This document shows, piece by piece, positions 52,644 through 61,190 of a DNA stretch of 64,000 nt. How positions within the stretch are numbered: position 1 is the first letter of the stretch; every line of letters begins with the position of its first letter. The position numbers and the translations under genes were made by a program. The notes below the pieces were generated by a model. It did not search any database, was not told the DNA's origin, and saw only the letters and a program-made list of their open reading frames with translations. The DNA comes from Modestobacter marinus (GTDB taxonomy: Bacteria; Actinomycetota; Actinomycetes; Mycobacteriales; Geodermatophilaceae). The stretch is from NCBI RefSeq assembly GCF_011758655.1, contig NZ_JAAMPA010000002.1, forward strand, positions 992,001 through 1,056,000, read 5' to 3'.

Positions 52644-52757
52644 TCCACCAGCGTATGTCCTGTCCGACGCCGTGCGGTTCAGACGTCGGCCGTCCAGGCG
52701 CCCGCCGGTGGGGTGGGCAGCGGGCGACCGCCCTCTCCGCGACACGCCGGAGACGGT

Positions 52758-52795
52758 GTTACCGCGACGAAACACCGGAGACACCCCGGAGCAAC
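52758..52795 (+). promoter_or_regulatory. GlnR box upstream of glnA
   Basis: Four half-sites occur at exact 11-bp steps: GTTAC (52758), GAAAC (52769), GACAC (52780) and GCAAC (52791). This is the known actinobacterial GlnR operator gTnAC-n6-GaAAC repeated twice; the first pair is a perfect match and the second is weaker. It sits just upstream of a likely -10 (TAACTT, 52806-52811), a position suited to activation under nitrogen limitation. Confidence 0.75.
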
Positions 52796-52805
52796 TCCCC
52801 GCTCG

Positions 52806-52811
52806 TAACTT
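52806..52811 (+). promoter_or_regulatory. Probable glnA -10 box TAACTT
   Basis: TAACTT lies 10 bp after the GlnR box and about 35 bp before the start codon; the predicted leader of about 28 nt contains the ribosome-binding site GGAGGA. Confidence 0.45.
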
Positions 52812-52845
52812 GCTGTCGAGCTGGCCGTCCATTCCCGGAGGATCG

Positions 52846-54279
52846 ATGTTCAACAGTCCCGAAGAGGTCACCGCCTACATCCGCGACAACGACGTGAAGT
52901 TCGTCGACGTCCGGTTCTGCGATCTCCCTGGCGTCATGCAGCACTTCACCATCCCCGCGGAGACGTTCGGGCCTGACACCTTCGCCGACGGCCTGGGCTT
53001 CGACGGCTCGTCCATCCGCGGGTTCCAGGCGATCAACGAGTCCGACATGCTGCTGCTGCCCGACGCGAGCAGCGCGTACGTCGACCCGTTCCGCATCCAC
53101 AAGACGCTGAACATCAACTTCTTCATCCACGACCCGATCACGCGTGAGGCCTACAGCCGCGACCCGCGCAACGTGGCGAAGAAGGCCGAGGCCTACCTGG
53201 CGGCCAGCGGCATCGCCGACACCGCGTACTTCGGCCCCGAGGCCGAGTTCTACGTGTTCGACTCGGTGCGGCACAACACCTCGATCAACGAGGGCTACTA
53301 CCACATCGACGCGGTCGAGGGGTCCTGGAACTCGGGCTCGCTCACCGGCGAGAACGGCGGCCCCAACCTGGGCTACAAGACCCGGCCCAAGGGCGGGTAC
53401 TTCCCGGTCGAGCCCTACGACCACCAGAGCGACCTGCGCTCGACGATGATGGTCAACCTGGCCAACGCCGGGCTCGAGCTCGAGCGCGGTCACCACGAGG
53501 TCGGCACCGGCGGCCAGGCCGAGATCAACTACAAGTTCGACACGCTGCTGCGCTCGGCCGACAGCCTGATGCTCTTCAAGTACATCGTGAAGAACACCGC
53601 GTGGGCGGCCGGCAAGTCCGCGACCTTCATGCCGAAGCCGCTCTACGGCGACAACGGCTCGGGCATGCACTGCCACCAGAGCCTCTGGAAGGACGGCGAG
53701 CCGCTCTTCCACGCCGAGACCGGTTACGCGGGGCTGTCCGACATGGCCCGGCACTACATCGGCGGCCTCCTGGCCCACGCCCCGTCGCTGCTGGCCTTCA
53801 CCAACCCGACGGTGAACAGCTACCACCGTCTGGTGCCGGGCTACGAGGCGCCGATCAACCTGGTCTACTCCGCCCGCAACCGCTCGGCCTGCTGCCGCAT
53901 CCCGATCTCCGGCGACAGCCCGAAGGCCAAGCGCATCGAGTTCCGCGTGCCCGACCCGTCGGCCAACCCCTACCTCGCCTTCTCGGCGATGATGATGGCC
54001 GGCCTCGACGGCATCAAGAACAAGATCGAGCCGCCGGCCCCGGTGGACAAGGACCTCTACGAGCTGCCGCCCGAGGAGGCCCTGGGCATCGAGAAGGTGC
54101 CGGCGTCCCTCGACGCGGTGCTCGACCGGCTCGAGGTCGACCACGACTACCTGCTCGACGGTGGCGTGTTCACCTCCGACCTGATCGAGACCTGGATCGA
54201 GTACAAGCGGGAGAACGAGATCGACCCGATCCGGCTCCGCCCGCACCCGCACGAGTTCGCGATGTACTACGACATCTGA
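52846..54279 (+). CDS. glnA: Glutamine synthetase type I
   Basis: This 477-residue enzyme joins ammonia to glutamate with ATP. Core motifs are complete: [18 protein letters not shown], the metal and glutamate site in [15 protein letters not shown], and NRSACCRIP. The GSI-beta adenylylation tyrosine is present (Y405 in DLYELPPEE), so the enzyme should be switched off by GlnE, whose gene lies at the right edge of the window. GGAGGATCG precedes the ATG. A GlnR box controls the promoter. A 20-bp hairpin follows. It corresponds to glnA1 (Rv2220). Confidence 0.97.
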   Translation: MFNSPEEVTAYIRDNDVKFVDVRFCDLPGVMQHFTIPAETFGPDTFADGLGFDGSSIRGFQAINESDMLLLPDASSAYVDPFRIHKTLNINFFIHDPITREAYSRDPRNVAKKAEAYLAASGIADTAYFGPEAEFYVFDSVRHNTSINEGYYHIDAVEGSWNSGSLTGENGGPNLGYKTRPKGGYFPVEPYDHQSDLRSTMMVNLANAGLELERGHHEVGTGGQAEINYKFDTLLRSADSLMLFKYIVKNTAWAAGKSATFMPKPLYGDNGSGMHCHQSLWKDGEPLFHAETGYAGLSDMARHYIGGLLAHAPSLLAFTNPTVNSYHRLVPGYEAPINLVYSARNRSACCRIPISGDSPKAKRIEFRVPDPSANPYLAFSAMMMAGLDGIKNKIEPPAPVDKDLYELPPEEALGIEKVPASLDAVLDRLEVDHDYLLDGGVFTSDLIETWIEYKRENEIDPIRLRPHPHEFAMYYDI

Positions 54280-54313
54280 TCCGCGGGGCCGTTCGCGGCC
54301 CTGACCAGATCGA

Positions 54314-54357
54314 ACAGCGCAGCCCCCGTCCGGTCTCCCGGACGGGGGCTGCGCTGT
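54314..54357. terminator. 20-bp perfect hairpin after glnA
   Basis: The arms 54314-54333 and 54338-54357 (core AGCCCCCGTCCGG) are exact complements around a TCTC loop, 34 bp beyond the stop. It is the longest perfect hairpin seen in the window and also ends the opposing EAL gene. Confidence 0.85.
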
Positions 54358-54379
54358 CCCAGGGTCATCCCCCGGGCGC

Positions 54380-55618
54380 TCACCCGGCCGGTGCGGGCAC
54401 CGCCGGGTCCTCTGCCGCGGTGCGGGCGCGCGGGACCTGCACCGGCGGTGCGGCGACCGCGGCACCGGGGTGCTCCGGGCGGCCGAAGTGCCAGCCCTGC
54501 CCGAGGTCCACCCCGAGCCCGCGCAGCGCCGCGGCCTCCGGCGCCGTCTCGACGCCCTCGGCCACGACGCTGGCGCCGCAGCCGTGCCCGAACTCGACCA
54601 GGGACGAGACGAGCCGGGTCAGCACCGGGTCGACGTCGACGCCGGAGACGATGCTGCGGTCCAGCTTGATGACGTCCGGTGCGGTGATGACGATGTGCCG
54701 CAGCGAGGAGAACCCGGCGCCGACGTCGTCGATGGCCAGTCGCAACCCGCGGGCACGCATCGGGCCGAGCACCGCGGCCAACGCGTCGTAGTCGGCCACC
54801 TGGTCGTGTTCGGAGAGCTCCAGCAGCACCCGCTCCAGCGGCAACGTCGCCATCAGTGCCGCGAACTCCGGCTGCACCAGCGTCGCCGGGGAGATGTTCA
54901 TGGCGACGTACCCCTCGACGACGTCCAGGTGCTCAGCCGCCCGGCGCAGCGCCAGCAGCTCCAGTTCGTGCCCCAGTCCGACGCTGTGCGCCTCCTCGAA
55001 GCAGACGTCCGGCGCCTTGCCCCACGACGCCGGGAACCGGCTGAGCGCCTCGGAGCCGACCCGGCGACCGGTGACCAGATCGACGATGGGCTGGAGGACG
55101 ACGACCGGGCCACCGTCGGCGAGCACCGGTTCGAGCCGGCCGAGCAGCTCGCCCCGCCGCTCCCGCTCACGCACCGTGGGCTCGACGATGACCGCCGCGG
55201 CCGAGGCGAGGACGGTCATCAGCGACTGGTCCCGCTTGGTCAGCCCCTTGTCCGAGGTGAGGCCGGCGGCGCAGAAGGTGCCGTAGAGCTCGCCGTCGCT
55301 GAGCACCACGGGGACCGAGACGTAGCTGCGGATCCTCGGCAGCCGGGCCGCCGGCAGCGACATCGCCACCGGGTGCTGCCGGACGTCGGGGATGACCGCG
55401 GGCAGCCGGCCGTCGAGGACGGCCTGGCAGAAGGAGGTCTCCTGACGCTGCTGGTTGCCCTCCTGGAACAGGAAGGGCACCGAGGACTCGACGACCTCCA
55501 AGTGCTGGGTGGTGCCGTCCAGCCGGCTGAGGAACGCCACGGACAGCTGCAGCGAGTCCTTGGCGGTCCGCAGCAGCTCGGCGACCTGCTGGTCGGCGTC
55601 CGACCGTCTCTTCTTCAC
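54380..55618 (-). CDS. GAF-EAL protein, likely cyclic-di-GMP phosphodiesterase
   Basis: This 412-residue cytoplasmic protein has an N-terminal GAF domain (residues about 8-150; VPVVLSDGELYGTFCAAG) and a C-terminal EAL domain (165-385). The EAL motif is EALSRF, followed by the metal/catalytic residues in VAMNISP, LLELSEHD, IDDVGAGFSSL, IKLDRS, VAEGVET and GQGWHFGRP, so hydrolysis of c-di-GMP is expected. The GAF ligand is unknown. GTG 55618 follows GAGGAG. It is a single gene, convergent with glnA; no diguanylate cyclase is in the window. Confidence 0.9.
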   Translation of the reverse strand: MKKRRSDADQQVAELLRTAKDSLQLSVAFLSRLDGTTQHLEVVESSVPFLFQEGNQQRQETSFCQAVLDGRLPAVIPDVRQHPVAMSLPAARLPRIRSYVSVPVVLSDGELYGTFCAAGLTSDKGLTKRDQSLMTVLASAAAVIVEPTVRERERRGELLGRLEPVLADGGPVVVLQPIVDLVTGRRVGSEALSRFPASWGKAPDVCFEEAHSVGLGHELELLALRRAAEHLDVVEGYVAMNISPATLVQPEFAALMATLPLERVLLELSEHDQVADYDALAAVLGPMRARGLRLAIDDVGAGFSSLRHIVITAPDVIKLDRSIVSGVDVDPVLTRLVSSLVEFGHGCGASVVAEGVETAPEAAALRGLGVDLGQGWHFGRPEHPGAAVAAPPVQVPRARTAAEDPAVPAPAG

Positions 55619-55738
55619 GCGCTCTCCTCGTGGCCTGTGCCGGTCCCATCGACAGGTCCCGGCCCGAGCTGAAGCGCCTCACCCGAATTCGTCACAGCGG
55701 TGCATGCCGACCCACCCGTGGCGGGCACTGGAGCCGTC

Positions 55739-56572
55739 ATGGACCTGCCGATCGGAGAGACCCAGCTCGTCCCCGTGGGGGACACCGCCATGAACGTCTG
55801 GACCGCCGGGGACGACGGACCCACGGTCCTGCTCGTCCACGGCATCCCGACCAACCACCGCCTCTGGTGGGACGTCGTCCCGGCCGTGGCCGAGCGGGCC
55901 AGGGTGCTGGCCGTCGACATGGCCGGCTACGGCGACTCCCCCGCACCCGACGGGCAACCGGTGGACCTCGCTGCCCAGGCCGCGCGCCTGCTGGACCTGC
56001 TCGACGCCCTCGGCCTCGACCGGGTCGTCGTGGTGGGGCACGACCTCGGGGGCGGGGTGGCCCAGATCCTGGCCACGACGGCGAGCGACCGGGTCGCCGG
56101 CCTGGGGGTCGTGGACGGCGTCTGCTACGACGCGTGGCCGGTGCCGCTGGTGCGCGCGATGAAGGCCGGCTGGCCGCTGGTCCGGCAGCTGCCCCCTTCC
56201 GCCCTCGGCACGGCGTTGCGGCCGGCGTTGCGCACGCTGTTCGCCCACCAGGAGCGTGCGGCGCCCTTCCTGGACCGGTTCGTCGAGCCGTGGGAGCGAC
56301 CGGACGGACCCCGGCTGCTGAGCCGGCACCTGCGCTCGCTCGACTCCGTCTACACCCAGACCGTCGCCCCGTTCCTGTCCCGTCTGACCGTCCCGGCCGA
56401 GGTGGTCTGGGGTCGGCAGGACCACCAGATGAAGCCCGAGCACGGCCAGCGGCTGGCCGACGACCTGCCGGGCGCGCGGCTCACCTGGGTCGACGACGCC
56501 AGCCACTTCGTGCCCGCCGACCGCCCCGACGTGGTCGCGGAGGCAGTGCTGCGGCTGGTCGACCGCGCGTGA
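55739..56572 (+). CDS. Alpha/beta hydrolase with Asp nucleophile (epoxide hydrolase/haloalkane dehalogenase-like)
   Basis: This 277-residue hydrolase shows the oxyanion motif HGIPTNHRLWW, nucleophile elbow VVGHDLGGGVAQ in which Asp occupies the nucleophile position, an acid in WGRQDHQM and the catalytic His in DASHFVPADRP. An Asp nucleophile and the cap region fit epoxide hydrolases, dehalogenases or related C-C hydrolases rather than serine esterases. The ATG at 55739 has GGAG 7 nt upstream; a GTG at 55700 is an in-frame alternative. It stands alone and ends at a hairpin. Confidence 0.87.
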   Translation: MDLPIGETQLVPVGDTAMNVWTAGDDGPTVLLVHGIPTNHRLWWDVVPAVAERARVLAVDMAGYGDSPAPDGQPVDLAAQAARLLDLLDALGLDRVVVVGHDLGGGVAQILATTASDRVAGLGVVDGVCYDAWPVPLVRAMKAGWPLVRQLPPSALGTALRPALRTLFAHQERAAPFLDRFVEPWERPDGPRLLSRHLRSLDSVYTQTVAPFLSRLTVPAEVVWGRQDHQMKPEHGQRLADDLPGARLTWVDDASHFVPADRPDVVAEAVLRLVDRA

Positions 56573-56591
56573 CCCGCTGAGGTCCTGGACT

Positions 56592-56623
56592 GCCCGGCCC
56601 GGCCCCGCGGGGACGGGCCGGGC
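56592..56623. terminator. Hairpin between hydrolase and AMIN-like genes
   Basis: GCCCGGCCCGGCCCC pairs with GGGGACGGGCCGGGC (one mismatch) with a 2-nt loop, between convergent stops. Confidence 0.7.
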
Positions 56624-56638
56624 GGGCGCCGGTCAGCC

Positions 56639-58192
56639 TCAGGACCCGGCCGTGATGTCCAGGGTGTGCACCATGTGGTCCATGACCCGGACGTTCCGCT
56701 CGTAGTCGAACTCCGGCAGCCCCACCGTGTTCACCACCAGCGTGGCCGGGCCGTCGGGTCCGTCCGCGCCCAGGTCGATCGCGTAGGTGGTGACCGGGGT
56801 GCCCTCCGGCCACAGGCCCTCGCCGCTCGAGGTGCGCTGGATCCGCACGCCCTGCCGCCCGTCGACGATGGTGCCGCTCCGGCTCTCCTCCGCGCCTTGA
56901 CCAGGCGCGCTCACCCGGTCGTAGGGCACCGGCTCCACCGACGCGGCGATCGGGGCCGTCCGCACGTCGGTCCCGGAGACCAGCGTGAACGGCTCCGGTG
57001 CGAACCGCGAGCAGGGCGGCAGCACGTCACCGCTGTTGGTCGACCACGACCCCGGGTAGCTCAGCGCGAAGCCGTCGGGGTGCTCGCACCGGCTGCCGAG
57101 ATCCACCGGCGGCCGCCCCTCCTGGGCCAGCACGTCGACGACGACCCGCTGCGGCGAGGACAGCCGGGAGACCGCGAACGGCCGCTCGGCGTCGAGCCCG
57201 GCGAAGAAGGTGTACTGGCCCTCGTACAGGGTGTCCTCCACCAGCGACTGCACGGTCGAGGCCCCGGGCAGCTGCCGGCGGTCGGGGCCGTCCCAGGGCT
57301 GCACACCGGCCGGGGCGTCGCCGGGCAGGACGATGTTGGTCAGCGTCATGCCGAGGACGGCCTCCCCCGGGACGTCGATCGGCGCACCCGAGCCCTGGGC
57401 CCGGGGGTCGTCGGTGTAGCCGATCCGCCAGCCGGCCTCCCCCTCACCGGCGACCTCGAAGACGATCCGGTCGAACCCGGGGTGGGCACCCAGCCGGACG
57501 TCGGTGACCACCACCGGGGCGCCCGCGCCGGCGACCACGGAGTCGGCGGTGTCCCCGGCCCCGATCGGCTCGACCCCCTGCGCCGGCTCGTGGAGCACGT
57601 CCACGACCAGCCGGGTCGGCTCCTCGAGCACCGCCACGCCGAAGGGCACGCGCTGCTGCAGCCCGATCGTCCAGGCCAGCTGCCCCTCGAAGTCGCCGGT
57701 CCGGACGACCTCCGTGACGACACCGTCCCCGGACGGGGCGACCCGGTCGGGCCCGGTGTAGGTCTCCCGGGGCTCGTCGCCGGACAGGTCCACGCCGCTG
57801 GCCGGTGCGGCCCGGACCTCCAGGAACGCGGCACCCGGCACCGGGACCTCGGCGCCGGAGCCGTCCTCGGTGATCGGCGGCTCGACGTAGGACACCCGGT
57901 AGCTGGGGACCCGGTCGCCCGCGAACTCCAGGACCACCCGGTCGAACCCGTCGTGCCGGGCCGTCCGGACGTCGGTCAGGTGGGCCGTCGGCCCGGTCAC
58001 GGCCGGGAAGTCCCCCGCCTGCACCGGGCCGGTGCTGGGTGTCCCCACGGGGGTGAGGGCGGTCTGGGGTGCCGGCGAGGCAGCGAGTGGCACCGGGGCG
58101 GGTGGTCCGGCCGGCGGGGCGGCGGTGGCACCGCCGACCAGGCCGGTGGCCCCCAGCAACAGCGAGGACGAGAGTGCGAGGAAGGTGTTCAC
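56639..58192 (-). CDS. Secreted protein with two AMIN-like domains
   Basis: This 517-residue exported protein has a signal peptide (about 1-25, ending [10 protein letters not shown]), a Pro-rich linker and two related beta domains: [30 protein letters not shown] (about 73-205) and [30 protein letters not shown] (about 228-360). Both match the AMIN-like pattern seen in actinobacterial secreted proteins. The C-terminal 150 residues ([16 protein letters not shown] onward) form a third, LpqN/PsbP-like looking part. It probably acts in the cell envelope, perhaps binding wall polymers; this is inference. GTG 58192 gives a normal signal peptide. Confidence 0.8.
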   Translation of the reverse strand: MNTFLALSSSLLLGATGLVGGATAAPPAGPPAPVPLAASPAPQTALTPVGTPSTGPVQAGDFPAVTGPTAHLTDVRTARHDGFDRVVLEFAGDRVPSYRVSYVEPPITEDGSGAEVPVPGAAFLEVRAAPASGVDLSGDEPRETYTGPDRVAPSGDGVVTEVVRTGDFEGQLAWTIGLQQRVPFGVAVLEEPTRLVVDVLHEPAQGVEPIGAGDTADSVVAGAGAPVVVTDVRLGAHPGFDRIVFEVAGEGEAGWRIGYTDDPRAQGSGAPIDVPGEAVLGMTLTNIVLPGDAPAGVQPWDGPDRRQLPGASTVQSLVEDTLYEGQYTFFAGLDAERPFAVSRLSSPQRVVVDVLAQEGRPPVDLGSRCEHPDGFALSYPGSWSTNSGDVLPPCSRFAPEPFTLVSGTDVRTAPIAASVEPVPYDRVSAPGQGAEESRSGTIVDGRQGVRIQRTSSGEGLWPEGTPVTTYAIDLGADGPDGPATLVVNTVGLPEFDYERNVRVMDHMVHTLDITAGS

Positions 58193-58460
58193 GAGGCAGA
58201 CCCCGTTCCGGTCGCGCGTGTTCTCCTGGCCCTGTGACCCTTGCCACTGTCAGGGCCGTCAAACGTCCGTGGCCGAGTCGTCCGCCGCCGCAGTGAGCCG
58301 GCCGACCGGGGGTGCACGATCGGGTTGCCCGCTCGGCTCAACTGCCGCACCGCCGTGCCGATGTCCTCGGTGGACTGCGCCGACCGCTGCTGGGGCCGGG
58401 CAGCACAGCACGCCGGTCGCGTCCCCGCCGACCGGCGACGGCCGGCGATGGAGGACACGG

Positions 58461-60020
58461 ATGAGGCGGCGCACCAGCACCCCGGTCGCGAGCACGATGG
58501 ACACCGGGCAGATGCCCCGGGACGTCGAGGCGGTGGAGGCCGTGATCGCCCGGCTGGAGCAGGGCGTCACCGACGAGGCCCACGCGCACCGGCTCATCCT
58601 CGAGACGCTCGTCCAGGAGCTCGGCATCGGCTACGGCGGGGTGTGGCTGGCCGGCGACGGCGGCACCTTCCAGCTGACCCACGAGTCCGGTGCCCTGGCC
58701 CCCGCCATCGCCGCGCAGTTCGGGGCCCAGGCGCTGCAGATGACCGCCGCCGACGGCTACGGCGGCGAGGCGATCCGGAACAAGAGGACGCTGGTGACCG
58801 ACGCCGGCAGCGACCCGCGGAAGTGCCTGCGCTGGGCCGCAGCGTCCAGCGCCGGCGCCACCGCCGGGTGCATCGTGCCGTTGGTGGAGAGCGGCCGGGT
58901 CGTCGCGCTCTACGAGTACTACAACGACGGCGAGCTGCCCTTCTTCGGTGCCCGCCAGGGCAAGTGGGACTCCCTGAGCCGCCTGCTCACCCACGCCCGC
59001 CGGTCCGCGCTGGGCAGGGCCGAGCTGCAGGAGACCCTCGACGACCGGGTCGCGGTCACCACGGTCGTCACCGAGCTGAGCGCGGCCCGCGACCAGCAGG
59101 CCGCCCTGCGGATCGCGCTGGACACCGTGCGGGAGGCCTTCGGCTGGGCGTACGGCTCCTACTGGGCACTCGACGAGAACGCGAAGGTGCTGCGCTTCCA
59201 GCAGGAGTCCGGTTCGGCCGGTGAGGAGTTCCGCAAGGTCACCCTGGCCGCGAGCTTCGCCGAGGGGGTCGGCCTGTCCGGGCGCACCTGGCGGTCCCGG
59301 GACCTCTTCTTCGTCCGCGACATCGGCGAGATGACCGACTGCGTCCGCGCCCCCGCGGCCCAGCGCGCCGGGGTCAGGTCCGGGGTGTGCTTCCCGCTGA
59401 TGGTCGGCGGCCGGGTCATCGGCACGATGGACTTCTTCGTCACCAGGACGATCGAGCTGTCGGAGTCCCGCCGCTCGGCGCTGCGCAACGTCCAGCAGCT
59501 GGTCTCCCAGCGGCTGGACGTGCTGCGCCGCACGGAGGAGTCGGCCGAGAACGCCCGCGAGCTGCTGGACACGGTGTCCCGGCTCCGCGAGGCCGCCGGT
59601 GACGCCGGCCGGGTCGCCGAGAGCGCGGTCAGCCAGGCGTCCACGATGACCAGCGAGGTCGAGGCGCTGGACGAGGCCTCGGCAGCGGTCGGCGAGGTCA
59701 TCCGGATCATCTCCGGCATCGCCGACCAGACCAACCTGCTCGCGCTGAACGCCACGATCGAGGCGGCCCGCGCCGGCGAGCTGGGCAAGGGCTTCGCGGT
59801 CGTGGCCAGCGAGGTCAAGGACCTCGCCCGGGAGACCGCCAACGCCACGCAGCGGGTGTCCGACCAGATCGCCGGGATCCAGGCGAGCAGCCGGGCGGTG
59901 GCCGACGGCATCCACACCACCGGGGAGATCATCGGCCAGCTGGACGCCGTCCAGGCCCGGATCGGTGAGGTGCTGGAGGAGCAGGCCCGGATGGCCTCCG
60001 CCTTCGACGAGCACGTCTGA
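58461..60020 (+). CDS. Soluble chemoreceptor-like protein: two GAF domains plus MCP signalling helix
   Basis: This 519-residue protein has two GAF domains (about 30-170 and 195-345) and a C-terminal methyl-accepting chemotaxis signalling helix with the tip sequence [21 protein letters not shown] and [14 protein letters not shown]. There is no transmembrane helix or HAMP domain, so it is cytoplasmic, and the coiled coil is short. The first GAF has [16 protein letters not shown] and might bind haem or a small ligand. GGAGG lies 6 nt before ATG 58461. No cheA, cheW or flagellar gene is in the window. Target unknown. Confidence 0.87.
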   Translation: MRRRTSTPVASTMDTGQMPRDVEAVEAVIARLEQGVTDEAHAHRLILETLVQELGIGYGGVWLAGDGGTFQLTHESGALAPAIAAQFGAQALQMTAADGYGGEAIRNKRTLVTDAGSDPRKCLRWAAASSAGATAGCIVPLVESGRVVALYEYYNDGELPFFGARQGKWDSLSRLLTHARRSALGRAELQETLDDRVAVTTVVTELSAARDQQAALRIALDTVREAFGWAYGSYWALDENAKVLRFQQESGSAGEEFRKVTLAASFAEGVGLSGRTWRSRDLFFVRDIGEMTDCVRAPAAQRAGVRSGVCFPLMVGGRVIGTMDFFVTRTIELSESRRSALRNVQQLVSQRLDVLRRTEESAENARELLDTVSRLREAAGDAGRVAESAVSQASTMTSEVEALDEASAAVGEVIRIISGIADQTNLLALNATIEAARAGELGKGFAVVASEVKDLARETANATQRVSDQIAGIQASSRAVADGIHTTGEIIGQLDAVQARIGEVLEEQARMASAFDEHV

Positions 60021-60033
60021 CCTCGCAGCGCCC

Positions 60034-60067
60034 CGGACCCCGCACCTCCCCGGAGGTGCGGGGTCCG
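60034..60067. terminator. 16-bp perfect hairpin after chemoreceptor-like gene
   Basis: CGGACCCCGCACCTCC at 60034-60049 pairs exactly with 60052-60067, with a 2-nt loop, 14 bp after the stop. Confidence 0.8.
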
Positions 60068-60138
60068 TCAGCAGATGGCACACGACCCATCGGCTCTCGG
60101 AGGTTCCGGACGGCGTCCGGCTGGGCACGGTCCACCCC

Positions 60139-61152
60139 ATGCGCCTACCCAAGCCCCGGGGCCCCGTCAGCGCCGCGCTGAGCGCGGACCTCCTCGCCGG
60201 GTCGACCCTGAGCACCCGCACGCTCGCCGCCGCCGAGGGGCTGGCGGCGTCGGCGACCGAGCCGCTGACCGACGACGACCTCCAGCTGACCCTCGCCATC
60301 TGCTACGAGCTGCACTACCGCGGCTTCGACGGGGTGGACGACGCCTGGGAGTGGGACCCGGAGCTGCTGCGGCTGCGTGCCCTGCTCGAGCAGCGGCACC
60401 TCGCGGCGCTGCGGGAGCTGGTCACCCCGGTCGAGGTCACCGACGAGCCGGTCGACCAGCAGCTCACCGCGGTGATCGCCGCCGACGACGGGCCGTCGCT
60501 GTCGAGGTACCTGGCCAAGCACGGCACCCGCGAGCAGTGGCGGGAGTACCTCACGCTGCGGTCGGTCTACCACCTCAAGGAGGGCGACCCGCACACCTGG
60601 GCCATCCCGCGGATCAGCGGTCGGGCCAAGGCGGCGATGGTGGAGATCCAGGCCGACGAGTACGGCGGCGGGTCGGCCGAGCGCATGCACAGCCAGCTGT
60701 TCGCCGGGATGATGGCCGACCTCGGCCTGGACACCGGCTACGGCGCGCTCTGGGACGACGCGCCCGCGGTGGCGTTCACCTCGGTCAACACCATGTCGCT
60801 GTTCGGGCTGCACCGCCGGTTCCGCGGGGCGTGCCTGGGCCACCTGACCGCAGTGGAGATGACCTCCTCGGAGCCCAGCCGCCGGTACTCCTCCGGGCTG
60901 CGGCGCCTCGGGTTCGGCGAGGGGACCAGCGTCTTCTACGACGAGCACGTGGAGGCCGACGCGGTGCACGAGCAGATCGCGTCGGTCGACATGTGCGGCT
61001 CGCTGGTCGCCGAGGACCCGTCGCTGGCCGCCGACGTCCTGTTCGGCGCCCAGTGCTCGCTGGCCCTGGACGGTCTGACCGCCGAGCACCTGCTCGGCGC
61101 GTGGGAGGCCGGCCGCTCGGGCCTCCGCCGGGACGAGCCGGTCGCCGCCTGA
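60139..61152 (+). CDS. Iron-containing redox enzyme family (heme-oxygenase-like diiron) protein
   Basis: This 337-residue all-helical protein matches the HDO-type 'iron-containing redox enzyme' family: LLRLRALLEQRHLAALREL, then AAMVEIQADEYGGGSAERMHSQLFAGMM with the E-x-x-x-D/E and H ligands, and FYDEHVEADAVHEQIA near the C-terminus, which complete a potential diiron site. Related enzymes cleave or oxidise amino-acid or fatty-acid derived substrates; this one has no known substrate. The ATG is preceded by a possible -10 (CACGGT, 60126-60131) with 7-nt spacing. A hairpin separates it from the secreted propeller gene. Confidence 0.85.
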   Translation: MRLPKPRGPVSAALSADLLAGSTLSTRTLAAAEGLAASATEPLTDDDLQLTLAICYELHYRGFDGVDDAWEWDPELLRLRALLEQRHLAALRELVTPVEVTDEPVDQQLTAVIAADDGPSLSRYLAKHGTREQWREYLTLRSVYHLKEGDPHTWAIPRISGRAKAAMVEIQADEYGGGSAERMHSQLFAGMMADLGLDTGYGALWDDAPAVAFTSVNTMSLFGLHRRFRGACLGHLTAVEMTSSEPSRRYSSGLRRLGFGEGTSVFYDEHVEADAVHEQIASVDMCGSLVAEDPSLAADVLFGAQCSLALDGLTAEHLLGAWEAGRSGLRRDEPVAA

Positions 61153-61153
61153 G

Positions 61154-61188
61154 GCAGGACCCCCCTCGCCGCGGCGAGGGGGTCCTGC
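61154..61188. terminator. Hairpin between diiron enzyme and beta-propeller genes
   Basis: GCAGGACCCCC-CTCGCC pairs with GGCGAGGGGGTCCTGC with one bulged base; both flanking genes end here. Confidence 0.75.
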
Positions 61189-61190
61189 GC

